Shown here piece after piece: positions 51,711-63,788 of a DNA stretch of 64,000 nt; positions within the stretch are counted from its first letter, which is position 1; each line of letters starts with the position of its first letter. This DNA comes from Megalopta genalis (Eukaryota > Arthropoda > Insecta > Hymenoptera > Halictidae), in the NCBI RefSeq assembly GCF_051020955.1, contig NC_135020.1:2614501-2678500 (forward strand). Reading direction: 5' to 3'. Both the position numbers and the translations under genes were made by a program. Under the pieces are notes generated by a model. The model made no database searches and had not been told where the DNA came from. It worked only from the letters and a program-made list of their open reading frames with translations.

Positions 51711-54700
51711 ATCTTGTTGTTCTTGTTGTTCTTGTTGCTCTTGTTGCTCTTGTTGCTCTTGTTGCTCTTGTTGCCCTTGTTGCTCTTGTTGTTCTTGTTG
51801 TTCTTGTTGTTCTTGTTGTTCTTGTTGTTCTTGTTGTTCTTGTTGATCTTGTTGTTCTTGTTGTTTTTGCTGTTCATGTTGTTCTTGTTGTTCTTCTTGT
51901 TGTTGTTCTAGTTGTCCTTGTTGTTGTTGTCCTTGTTGTTCTTGTTGTTGTTGTTGTGCTTGTTGTTCTTGTTGATCTTGTTGTTCTTGTTGTTCTTGTT
52001 GTTCTTGTTGTTGTTGTTGCTCTTGTTGTTGTTCTTGTTGTTCTTGTTGTTGTTCTTGTTTTTGTTGTTGTTCTTGTTGTTCTTGTTGTTGTTGTTGCTC
52101 TTGTTGTTGCTCGTGTTGTTCTTGTTGTTGTTCTTGTTTTTGTTGTTGTTCTTGTTGTTCTTGTTGTTCTTGTTGTTCTTGTTGTTCTTGTTGTTCTCGT
52201 TGTTCTCGTTGTTCTCTTTGTCCTCGTTGTTCTCGTTGTTCTCGTTGTTCTCGTTGTTCTTGTTTTTCTTGTGGTTCTTGTTGTTCTTGCTGTTCTTGTT
52301 CTTGTTGCTCTTGTTGTTCTTGTTGTTCTTGTTGTTCTTGTTGTACTTGTTGTTCTTGTAGTTCTTGTTGTTCTTGGTGTTCTTGGTGTTCTTGTTGTTC
52401 TCCTTGTTCTATTTGTTGTTGTTGTTGTTCTTGTTGTTGTTCTTCTTGTTCTTCTCGTTGTTCTTGTTGTTCTGGTTGTTCTTCTTGCTGTTCTGGTTGT
52501 TCTTGTTGTTCTCGTTATTCTCGTTGTTCTCGTTGTTCTCGTTGTTCTCGTTGTTCTCGTTGTTCTCGTTGTGCTCGTTGTTATCGTTGTTCTCGTTGTT
52601 CTTGTTGTTCTTGTTGTTCTTGTTGTTCTTGTTGTTCTTGTTGTTCTTGTTGTTCTTGTTGTTCTTGTTGTTCTTGTTGTTCTTGTTGTTCTTGTTGTTC
52701 TTGTTGTTCTTGTTGTTCTTGTTGTTCTTGTTGTTCTTGTTGTACTTGTTGTTCTTGTTGTTCTTGTTGTTCTTGTTGTTCTTGTTGTTCGTGTTGTTCT
52801 TGTTGTTCTTGTTGTTCTTGTTGTTCTTGTTGTTCTTGTTGCTCTTGTTGTTGTTCGTGTTGTTCTTGTTGTTGTTCTTGTTTTTGTTGTTGTTCTTGTT
52901 GTTCTTGTTGTTCTTGTTGTTCTTGTTGTTCTTGTTGTTGTTCTTGTTTTTGTTGTTCTTGTTGTTGTTGTTGTTCTTCCTGTTCTTGTTCTTGTTGTTC
53001 TTGTTGTTCTTGTTGTTCTTGTTGTTCTCGTTGTTCTCGTTGATCTCTTTGTCCTCGTTGTTCTCGTTGTTCTCGTTGTTCTCGTTGTTCTTGTTTTTCT
53101 TGTGGTTCTTGTTGTTCTTGCTGTTCTTGTTCTTGTTGCTCTTGTTGTTCTTGTTGTTCTTGTTGTTCTTGTTGTACTTGTTGTTCTTGTTGTTCTTGTT
53201 GTTCTTGGTGTTCTTGGTGTTCTTGTTGTTCTTCTTGTTCTAGTTGTTGTTGTTGTTGTTCTTGTTGTTGTTCTTCTTGTTCTTCTCGTTGTTCTTGTTG
53301 TTCTGGTTGTTCTTCTTGCTGTTCTGGTTGTTCTTGTTGTTCTCGTTATTCTCGTTGTTCTCGTTGTTCTCGTTGTTCTCGTTGTTCTCGTTGTTCTCGT
53401 TGTGCTCGTTGTGCTCGTTGTTCTCGTTGTTCTCGTTGTTCTTGTTGTTCTTGTTGTTCTTGTTGTTCTTGTTGTTCTTGTTGTTCTTGTTGTTCTTGTT
53501 GTTCTTGTTGTTCTTGTTGTTCTTGTTATTCTTGTTGTTCTTGTTGTTCTTGTTGTTCTTGTTGTTCTTGTTGTTCTTGTTGTTCTTGTTGTTCTTGTTG
53601 TTCTTGTTGTTCTTGTTGTTCTTGTTGTTCTTGTTGTTCTTGTTGTTCTTGTTGTTCTTGTTGTTCTTGTTGTTCTTGTTGTTCTTGTTGTTCTTGTTGT
53701 TCTTGTTGTTCTTGTTGTTCTTGTTGTTCTTGTTGTTCTTGTTGTTCTTGTTGTTCTTGTTGTTCTTGTTGTTCTTGTTGTTCTTGTTGTTCTTGTTGTT
53801 CTTGTTGTTCTTGTTGTTCTTGTTGTTCTTGTTGTTCTTGTTGTTCTTGTTGTTCTTGTTGTTCTTGTTGTTCTTGTTGTTCTTGTTGTTCTTGTTGTTC
53901 TTGTTGTTGTTGTTGTTCTTGCTGTTCTTGTTGTAGTTGTTGTTGTTGTCCTTGTTGTTGTTGTAGTTCTTGTTGTTCTTGTTGTTCTTGTTGATCTTGT
54001 TGTTCTTGTTGTTCTCGTTGTTCTCGTTGTTCTTGTTGTTCTTGTTGTTCTTGTTGTTCTTGTTGTTCTTGTTGTTCTTGTTGTTCTTGTTGTTCTTGTT
54101 GTTCTTGTTGTTCATGTTGTTCTTGTTGTTGTTGTTGTTGTTGTTGTTCTTGCTGTTCTTGTTCTTGTTGCTCTTGTTGTTCTTGTTGTTCTTGTTGTTC
54201 CTGTTGTTCTTGTTGTTCTTGTTGTTGTTGTTGTTCTTGTTGTTGTTCGTGTTGTTCTTGTTGTTGTTCTTGTTTTTGTTGTTCTTGTTGTTGTTGTTGT
54301 TCTTCCTGTTCTTGTTCTTGTTGCTCTTGTTGTTCTTGTTGTTCTTGCTGTTCTTTCTGTTCATGTTGTTCTTGTTGTTCTTCTTGTTGTTGTTGTTGTC
54401 CTTGTTGTTCTTGTTGTTCTTGTCGTTCTTGTTGTTCTTGTTGTTCTTGTTGTTCTTGTTGTTCTTGTTGTTCTTGTTGTTCTTGTTGTTCTTGTTGTTC
54501 TTGTTGTTCTTGTTGTTCTTGTTGTTCTTGTTGTTCTTGTTGTTCTTGTTGTTCTTGTTGTTCTTGTTGTTCTTGTTGTTCTTGTTGTTCTTGTTGTTCT
54601 TGTTGTTCTTGTTGTTCTTGTTGTTCTTGTTGTTCTTGTTGTTCTTGTTGTTCTTGTTGTTCTTGTTGTTCTTGTTGTTCTTGTTGTTCTTGTTGTTCTT

Positions 54701-56185
54701 GTTGTTCTTGTTGTTCTTGTTGTTCTTGTTGATCTTGTTGATCTTGTTGTTCTTGTTGTTCTTGTTGTTTTTGCTGTTCATGTTGTTCTTGTTGTTCTTC
54801 TTGTTGTTGTTCTAGTTGTCCTTGTTGTTGTTGTCCTTGTTGTTCTTGTTGTTGTTGTTGTGCTTGTTGTTCTTGTTGATCTTGTTGTTCTTGTTGTTCT
54901 TGTTGTTCTTGTTGTTGTTGTTGCTCTTGTTGTTGTTCGTGTTGTTCTTGTTGTTGTTCTTGTTTTTGTTGTTGTTCTTGTTGTTCTTGTTGTTGTTGTT
55001 GCTCTTGTTGTTGTTCGTGTTGTTCTTGTTGTTGTTCTTGTTTTTGTTGTTGTTCTTGTTGTTCTTGTTGTTCTTGTTGTTCTTGTTGTTCTTGTTGTTC
55101 TTGTTGTTCTCGTTGTTCTCGTTGTTCTCTTTGTCCTCGTTGTTCTCGTTGTTCTCGTTGTTCTCGTTGTTCTTGTTTTTCTTGTGGTTCTTGTTGTTCT
55201 TGCTGTTCTTGTTCTTGTTGCTCTTGTTGTTCTTGTTGTTCTTGTTGTTCTTGTTGTACTTGTTGTTCTTGTAGTTCTTGTTGTTCTTGGTGTTCTTGGT
55301 GTTCTTGTTGTTCTTCTTGTTCTATTTGTTGTTGTTGTTGTTCTTGTTGTTGTTCTTCTTGTTCTTCTCGTTGTTCTTGTTGTTCTGGTTGTTCTTCTTG
55401 CTGTTCTGGTTGTTCTTGTTGTTCTCGTTATTCTCGTTGTTCTCGTTGTTCTCGTTGTTCTCGTTGTTCTCGTTGTTCTCGTTGTTCTCGTTGTTCTCGT
55501 TGTGCTCGTTGTTCTCGTTGTTCTCGTTGTTCTTGTTGTTCTTGTTGTTCTTGTTGTTCTTGTTGTTCTTTTTGTTCTTGTTGTTCTTGTTGTTCTTGTT
55601 GTTCTTGTTGTTCTTGTTGTTCTTGTTGTTCTTGTTGTTCTTGTTGTTCTTGTTGTTCTTGTTGTTCTTGTTGTACTTGTTGTTCTTGTTGTTCTTGTTG
55701 TTCTTGTTGTTCTTGTTGTTCTTGTTGTTCTTGTTGTTCTTGTTGTTCTTGTTGTTCTTGTTGTTCTTGTTGTTCTTGTTGTACTTGTTGTTGTTGTTCT
55801 TGTTGTTCTTGTTGTTCTTGTTGTTGTTGTTGTTCTTGCTGTTCTTGTTGTAGTTGTAGTCCTTGTTGTTCTTGCTGTTCTTGTTGATCTTGTTGTTCTT
55901 GTTGTTCTCGTTGTTCTCGTTGTTCTTGTTGTTCTTGTTGTTCTTGTTGTTCTTGTTGTTCTTGTTGTTCATGTTGTTCTTGTTGTTGTTGTTGTTGTTG
56001 TTGTTGTTCTTGCTGTTCTTGTTCTTGTTGCTCTTGTTGTTCTTGTTGTTCTTGTTGTTCCTGTTGTTCCTGTTGTTCTTGTTGTTCTTGTTGTTCTTGT
56101 TGTTCTTGTTGTTGTTCGTGTTGTTCTTGTTGTTGTTCTTGTTTTTGTTGTTCTTGTTGTTGTTGTTCTTCCTGTTCTTGTTCTT

Positions 56186-56216
<31 letters not shown>

Positions 56217-59200
56217 TTCTTGCTGTTCTTTCTGTTCATGTTGTTCTTGTTGTTCTTCTTGTTGTTGTTGTTGTCCTTGTTGTTCTTGTTGTTCTTGTTG
56301 TTCTTGTTGTTCTTGTTGTTCTTGTTGTTCTTGTTGTTCTTGTTGTTCTTGTTGTTCTTGTTGTTCTTGTTGTTCTTGTTGTTCTTGTTGTTCTTGTTGT
56401 TCTTGTTGTACTTGTTGTTCTAGTTGTTCTTGTTGTTCTTGTTGTTCTTGTTGTTCTTGTTGTTCTTGTTGTTCTTGTTGTTCTTGTTGTTCTTGTTGTT
56501 CTTGTTGTTCTTGTTGTTCTTGTTGTTCTTGTTGTTCTTGTTGTTCTTGTTGTTCTTGTTGTTCTTGTTGTTCTTGTTGTTCTTGTTGTTCTTGTTGTTC
56601 TTGTTGTTCTTGTTGTTCTTGTTGTTCTTGTTGTTCTTGTTGTTCTTGTTGTTCTTGTTGTTCTTGTTGTTCTTGTTGTTCTTGTTGTTCTTGTTGTTTT
56701 TGCTGTTCATGTTGTTCTTGTTGTTCTTCTTGTTGTTGTTCTTGTTGTACTTGTTGTTCTTGTTTTTGTTGTTCTTGTTGTTGTTGTTGTTCTTCCTGTT
56801 CTTGTTCTTGTTGTTCTTGTTGTTCTTGTTGTTCTTGCTGTTCTTTCTGTTCATGTTGTTCTTGTTGTTCTTCTTGTTGTTGTTGTTGTCCTTGTTGTTC
56901 TTGTTGTTCTTGTTGTTCTTGTTGTTCTTGTTGTTCTTGTTGTTCTTGTTGTTCTTGTTGTTCTTGTTGTTCTTGTTGTTCTTGTTGTTCTTGTTGTTCT
57001 TGTTGTTCTTGTTGTTCTTGTTGTTCTTGTTGTTCTTGTTGTACTTGTTGTTCTAGTTGTTCTTGTTGTTCTTGTTGTTCTTGTTGTTCTTGTTGTTCTT
57101 GTTGTTCTTGTTGTTCTTGTTGTTCTTGTTGTTCTTGTTGTTCTTGTTGTTCTTGTTGTTCTTGTTGTTCTTGTTGTTCTTGTTGTTCTTGTTGTTCTTG
57201 TTGTTCTTGTTGTTCTTGTTGTTCTTGTTGTTCTTGTTGTTCTTGTTGTTCTTGTTGTTCTTGTTGTTCTTGTTGTTCTTGTTGTTGTTGTTGCTCTTGT
57301 TGTTGTTCGTGTTGTTCTTGTTGTTGTTCTTGTTTTTGTTGTTGTTCTTGTTGTTCTTGTTGTTCTTGTTGTTCTTGTTGTTCTTGTTGTTGTTCTTGTT
57401 TTTGTTGTTCTTGTTGTTGTTGTTGTTCTTCCTGTTCTTGTTCTTGTTGTTCTTGTTGTTCTTGTTGTTCTTGTTGTTCTCGTTGTTCTCGTTGATCTCT
57501 TTGTCCTCGTTGTTCTCGTTGTTCTCGTTGTTCTCGTTGTTCTTGTTTTTCTTGTGGTTCTTGTTGTTCTTGCTGTTCTTGTTCTTGTTGCTCTTGTTGT
57601 TCTTGTTGTTCTTGTTGTTCTTGTTGTACTTGTTGTTCTTGTTGTTCTTGTTGTTCTTGGTGTTCTTGGTGTTCTTGTTGTTCTTCTTGTTCTAGTTGTT
57701 GTTGTTGTTGTTCTTGTTGTTGTTCTTCTTGTTCTTCTCGTTGTTCTTGTTGTTCTGGTTGTTCTTCTTGCTGTTCTGGTTGTTCTTGTTGTTCTCGTTA
57801 TTCTCGTTGTTCTCGTTGTTCTCGTTGTTCTCGTTGTTCTCGTTGTTCTCGTTGTGCTCGTTGTTCTCGTTGTTCTCGTTGTTCTCGTTGTTCTTGTTGT
57901 TCTTGTTGTTCTTGTTGTTCTTGTTGTTCTTGTTGTTCTTGTTGTTCTTGTTGTTCTTGTTGTTCTTGTTGTTCTTGTTGTTCTTGTTGTTCTTGTTGAT
58001 CTTGTTGTTCTTGTTGTTCTTGTTGTTCTTGTTGTTCTTGTTGTACTTGTTGTTCTTGTTGTTCTTGTTGTTCTTGTTGTTCTTGTTGTTCTTGTTGTCC
58101 TTGTTGTTCTTGTTGTTCTTGTTGTTCTTGTTGTTCTTGTTGTTCTTGTTGTTCTTGTTGTTCTTGTTGTTCTTGTTGTTCTTGTTGTTCTTGTTGTTCT
58201 TGTTGTTCTTGTTGTTCTTGTTGTTCTTGTTGTTCTTGTTGTTCTTGTTGTTGTTGTTCTTGTTGTTCTTGTTGTTCTTGTTGTTGTTGTTGTTCTTGCT
58301 GTTCTTGTTGTAGTTGTTGTTGTTGTCCTTGTTGTTGTTGTAGTTCTTGTTGTTCTTGTTGTTCTTGTTGTTCTTGTTGTTCTTGTTGTTCTTGTTGTTC
58401 TTGTTGTTCTTGTTGTTCTTGTTGTTCTTGTTGTTCTTGTTGTTCTTGTTGTTCTTGTTGTTCTTGTTGTTCTTGTTGTTCTTGTTGTTCTTGTTGTTCT
58501 TGTTGTTCTTGTTGTTCTTGTTGTTCTTGTTGTTCTTGTTGATCTTGTTGTTCTTGTTGTTCTTGTTGCTCTTGTTGTTTTTGCTGTTCATGTTGTTCTT
58601 GTTGTTCTTCTTGTTGTTGTTCTAGTTGTCCTTGTTGTTGTTGTCCTTGTTGTTCTTGTTGTTGTTGTTGTGCTTGTTGTTCTTGTTGATCTTGTTGTTC
58701 TTGTTGTTCTTGTTGTTCTTGTTGTTGTTGTTGCTCTTGTTGTTGTTCGTGTTGTTCTTGTTGTTGTTCTTGTTTTTGTTGTTGTTCTTGTTGTTCTTGT
58801 TGTTGTTGTTGCTCTTGTTGTTGTTCGTGTTGTTCTTGTTGTTGTTCTTGTTTTTGTTGTTGTTCTTGTTGTTCTTGTTGTTCTTGTTGTTGTTGTTGTT
58901 CTTGTTGTTGTTCTTGTTTTTGTTGTTCTTGTTGTTGTTGTTGTTCTTCCTGCTCTTGTTCTTGTTGTTCTTGTTGTTCTTGTTGTTCTCGTTGTTCTCG
59001 TTGTTCTTCTTGTTCTATTTGTTGTTGTTGTTGTTCTTGTTGTTGTTCTTCTTGTTCTTCTCGTTGTTCTTGTTGTTCTGGTTGTTCTTCTTGCTGTTCT
59101 GGTTGTTCTTGTTGTTCTCGTTATTCTCGTTGTTCTCGTTGTTCTCGTTGTTCTCGTTGTTCTCGTTGTTCTCGTTGTTCTCGTTGTGCTCGTTGTTCTC

Positions 59201-59768
59201 GTTGTTCTCGTTGTTCTTGTTGTTCTTGTTGTTCTTGTTGTTCTTGTTGTTCTTTTTGTTCTTGTTGTTCTTGTTGTTCTTGTTGTTCTTGTTGTTCTTG
59301 TTGTTCTTGTTGTTCTTGTTGTTCTTGTTGTTCTTGTTGTTCTTGTTGTTCTTGTTGTTCTTGTTGTTCTTGTTGTTCTTGTTGTTCTTGTTGTACTTGT
59401 TGTTCTTGTTGTTCTTGTTGTTCTTGTTGTTCTTGTTGTTCTTGTTGTTCTTGTTGTTCTTGTTGTTCTTGTTGTTCTTGTTGTTCTTGTTGTTCTTGTT
59501 GTTCTTGTTGTTCTTGTTGTACTTGTTGTTGTTGTTCTTGTTGTTCTTGTTGTTCTTGTTGTTGTTGTTGTTCTTGCTGTTCTTGTTGTAGTTGTTGTTG
59601 TTGTCCTTGTTGTTGTTGTAGTCCTTGTTGTTCTTGTTGTTCTTGTTGATCTTGTTGTTCTTGTTGCTCTCGTTGTTCTCGTTGTTCTTGTTGTTCTTGT
59701 TGTTCTTGTTGTTCTTTTTGTTCTTGTTGTTCTTGTTGTTCTTGTTGTTCTTGTTGTTCATGTTGTTC

Positions 59769-59803
<35 letters not shown>

Positions 59804-59983
59804 CTTGCTGTTCTTGTTCTTGTTGCTCTTGTTGTTCTTGTTGTTCTTGTTGTTCCTGTTGTTCTTGTTGTTCTTGTTGTTCTTGTTGTTGTTGTTGTTC
59901 TTGTTGTTGTTCGTGTTGTTCTTGTTGTTGTTCTTGTTTTTGTTGTTCTTGTTGTTGTTGTTGTTCTTCCTGTTCTTGTTCTT

Positions 59984-60014
<31 letters not shown>

Positions 60015-60526
60015 TTCTTGCTATTCTTTCTGTTCATGTTGTTCTTGTTGTTCTTCTTGTTGTTGTTGTTGTCCTTGTTGTTCTTGTTGTTCTTGTTGTT
60101 CTTGTTGTTCTTGTTGTTCTTGTTGTTCTTGTTGTTCTTGTTGTTCTTGTTGTTCTTGTTGTTCTTGTTGTTCTTGTTGTTCTTGTTGTTCTTGTTGTTC
60201 TTGTTGTTCTTGTTGTTCTTGTTGTTCTTGTTGTACTTGTTGTTCTAGTTGTTCTTGTTGTTCTTGTTGTTCTTGTTGTTCTTGTTGTTCTTGTTGTTCT
60301 GGTTGCTCTTGTTGTTCTTGTTGTTCTTGTTGTTCTTGTTGTTCTTGTTGTTCTTGTTGTTCTTGTTGTTCTTGTTGTTCTTGTTGTTTTTGCTGTTCAT
60401 GTTGTTCTTGTTGTTCTTCTTGTTGTTGTTCTAGTTGTACTTGTTGTTGTTGTCCTTGTTGTTCTTGTTGTGGTTGTCCTTGTTGTTGTTGTTGTGCTTG
60501 TTGTTCTTGTTGATCTTGTTGTTCTT

Positions 60527-60575
<49 letters not shown>

Positions 60576-63202
60576 TTGTTCTTGTTGTTCTTGTTGTTGT
60601 TGTTCATGCGGTTCTTGTTGTTGTTGCTCTTGCTGTTCTTGTTCTTGTTGTCCTTGTTGTTCTTTCTGTTCTTGTTGTTGTTGTTGTTCTTGCTGTTCTT
60701 GTTGTAGATGTTGTTTTTGTTGATCTTGTTGTTCTTGTTGTTCTTGTTGTTGTTCTTGTTGTTGTTGTTGTTGTTGTTGTTGTTCTTGTTGTTGTTGTTG
60801 TTGTTCTTGCTGTTCTTGTTGTAGTTGTTGTTGCTGTCCTTGTTATTGTTGTAGTTCTTGTTGTTCTTGTTGTTCTTGTTGTTCTTGTTGTTCTTGTTGT
60901 TTTTGTTGATCTTGTTGTTCTTGTTGTTCTTGTTGTTCTTGTTGTTCTTGTTGTCCTTGTTGTTCTTGTTGTTGTTGTTGTTGTTCTTGCTGTTCTTGTT
61001 GTAGTTGTTGTTGCTGTCCTTGTTATTGTTGTAGTTCTTGTTGTTCTTGTTGTTCTTGTTGTTCTTGTTGTTCTTGTTGTTTTTGTTGATCTTGTTGTTC
61101 TTGTTGTTCTTGTTGTTCTGGTTGTTCTTGTTGTTCTTGTTGTTCTTGTTGTTCTTGTTGTTCTTGTTGTTCTTGTTGTTCTTGTTGTTTTTGCTGTTCA
61201 TGTTGTTCTTGTTGTTCTTCTTGTTGTTGTTCTAGTTGTACTTGTTGTTGTTGTCCTTGTTGTTCTTGTTGTGGTTGTCCTTGTTGTTGTTGTTGTGCTT
61301 GTTGTTCTTGTTGATCTTGTTGTTCTTGTTGTTCTTGTTGTTCTTGTTGTTCTTGTTGTTCTTGTTGTTCTTGTTGTTGTTCTTGTTTTTGTTGTTCTTG
61401 TTGTTGTTGTTGTTCTTCCTGTTCTTGTTCTTGTTGTTCTTGTTGTTCTTGTTGTTCTTGTTGTTCTCGTTGTTCTCGTTGATCTCTTTGTCCTCGTTGT
61501 TCTCGTTGTTCTCGTTGTTCTCGTTGTTCTTGTTTTTCTTGTGGCTCTTGTTGTTCTTGCTGTTCTTGTTCTTGTTGCTCTTGTTGTTCTTGTTGTTCTT
61601 GTTGTTCTTGTTGTACTTGTTGTTCTTGTTGTTCTTGTTGTTATTGTTGTTCTTGGTGTTCTTGGTGTTCTTATTGTTCTTCTTGTTCTAGTTGTTGTTG
61701 TTGTTGTTCTTGTTGTTGTTCTTCTTGTTCTTCTCGTTGTTCTTGTTGTTCTGGTTGTTCTTCTTGTTGTTCTCGTTATTCTCGTTGTTCTCGTTGTTCT
61801 CGTTGTTCTCGTTGTTCTCGTTGTTCTCGTTGTTCTCGTTGTTCTCGTTGTTCTCGTTGTGCTCGTTGTGCTCGTTGTTCTCGTTGTTCTCGTTGTTCTT
61901 GTTGTTCTTGTTGTTCTTGTTGTTCTTGTTGTTCTTGTTGTTCTTGTTGTTCTTGTTGTTCTTGTTGTTCTTGTTGTTCTTGTTGTTCTTGTTGTTCTTG
62001 TTGTTCTTGTTGTTCTTGTTGTTCTTGTTGTCCTTGTTGTTCTTGTTGTTCTTGTCGTTCTTGTTGTTCTTGTTGTTCTTGTTGTTCTTGTTGTTCTTGT
62101 TGTTCTTGTTGTTCTTGTTGTTCTTGTTGTTCTTGTTGTTCTTGTTGTTCTTGTTGTTCTTGTTGTTCTTGTTGTTCTTGTTGTTCTTGTTGTTCTTGTT
62201 GTTCTTGTTGTTCTTGTTGTTCTTGTTGTTCTTGTTGTTCTTGTTGTTCTTGTTGTTCTTGTTGTTCTTGTTGTTCTTGTTGTTCTTGTTGTTCTTGTTG
62301 TTCTTGTTGTTCTTGTTGATCTTGTTGATCTTGTTGTTCTTGTTGTTCTTGTTGTTTTTGCTGTTCATGTTGTTCTTGTTGTTCTTCTTGTTGTTGTTCT
62401 AGTTGTCCTTGTTGTTGTTGTCCTTGTTGTTCTTGTTGTTGTTGTTGTGCTTGTTGTTCTTGTTGATCTTGTTGTTCTTGTTGTTCTTGTTGTTCTTGTT
62501 GTTGTTGTTGCTCTTGTTGTTGTTCGTGTTGTTCTTGTTGTTGTTCTTGTTTTTGTTGTTGCTCTTGTTGTTCTTGTTGTTGTTGTTGCTCTTGTTGTTG
62601 TTCGTGTTGTTCTTGTTGTTGTTCTTGTTTTTGTTGTTGTTCTTGTTGTTCTTGTTGTTCTTGTTGTTCTTGTTGTTCTCGTTGTTCTCGTTGTTCTCTT
62701 TGTCCTCGTTGTTCTCGTTGTTCTCGTTGTTCTCGTTGTTCTTGTTTTTCTTGTGGTTCTTGTTGTTCTTGCTGTTCTTGTTCTTGTTGCTCTTGTTGTT
62801 CTTGTTGTTCTTGTTGTTCTTGTTGTACTTGTTGTTCTTGTAGTTCTTGTTGTTCTTGGTGTTCTTGGTGTTCTTGTTGTTCTTCTTGTTCTATTTGTTG
62901 TTGTTGTTGTTCTTGTTGTTGTTCTTCTTGTTCTTCTCGTTGTTCTTGTTGTTCTGGTTGTTCTTCTTGCTGTTCTGGTTGTTCTTGTTGTTCTCGTTAT
63001 TCTCGTTGTTCTCGTTGTTCTCGTTGTTCTCGTTGTTCTCGTTGTTCTCGTTGTTCTCGTTGTGCTCGTTGTTCTCGTTGTTCTCGTTGTTCTTGTTGTT
63101 CTTGTTGTTCTTGTTGTTCTTGTTGTTCTTTTTGTTCTTGTTGTTCTTGTTGTTCTTGTTGTTCTTGTTGTTCTTGTTGTTCTTGTTGTTCTTGTTGTTC
63201 TT

Positions 63203-63233
<31 letters not shown>

Positions 63234-63739
63234 TTCTTGTTGTTCTTGTTGTACTTGTTGTTCTTGTTGTTCTTGTTGTTCTTGTTGTTCTTGTTGTTCT
63301 TGTTGTTCTTGTTGTTCTTGTTGTTCTTGTTGTTCTTGTTGTTCTTGTTGTACTTGTTGTTGTTGTTCTTGTTGTTCTTGTTGTTCTTGTTGTTGTTGTT
63401 GTTCTTGCTGTTCTTGTTGTTCTTGTTGTTCTTGTTGTTCTTGTTGTACTTGTTGTTCTAGTTGTTCTTGTTGTTCTTGTTGTTCTTGTTGTTCTTGTTG
63501 TTCTTGTTGTTCTTGTTGTTCTTGTTGTTCTGGTTGTTCTTGTTGTTCTTGTTGTTCATGTTGTTCTTGTTGTTCTTGTTGTTCTTGTTGTTCTTGTTGT
63601 TTTTGCTGTTCATGTTGTTCTTGTTGTTCTTCTTGTTGTTGTTCTAGTTGTACTTGTTGTTGTTGTCCTTGTTGTTCTTGTTGTGGTTGTCCTTGTTGTT
63701 GTTGTTGTGCTTGTTGTTCTTGTTGATCTTGTTGTTCTT

Positions 63740-63788
<49 letters not shown>

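Noticed and set aside
127..62368. Many - strand Asn/Lys ORFs of 60-570 codons
   Set aside because: They are cut at every ctag landmark (TAG in that frame) and their starts are arbitrary codons in the repeat. The Gln-Gln-Glu frame reads through the same landmarks as Gln-Leu-Glu.
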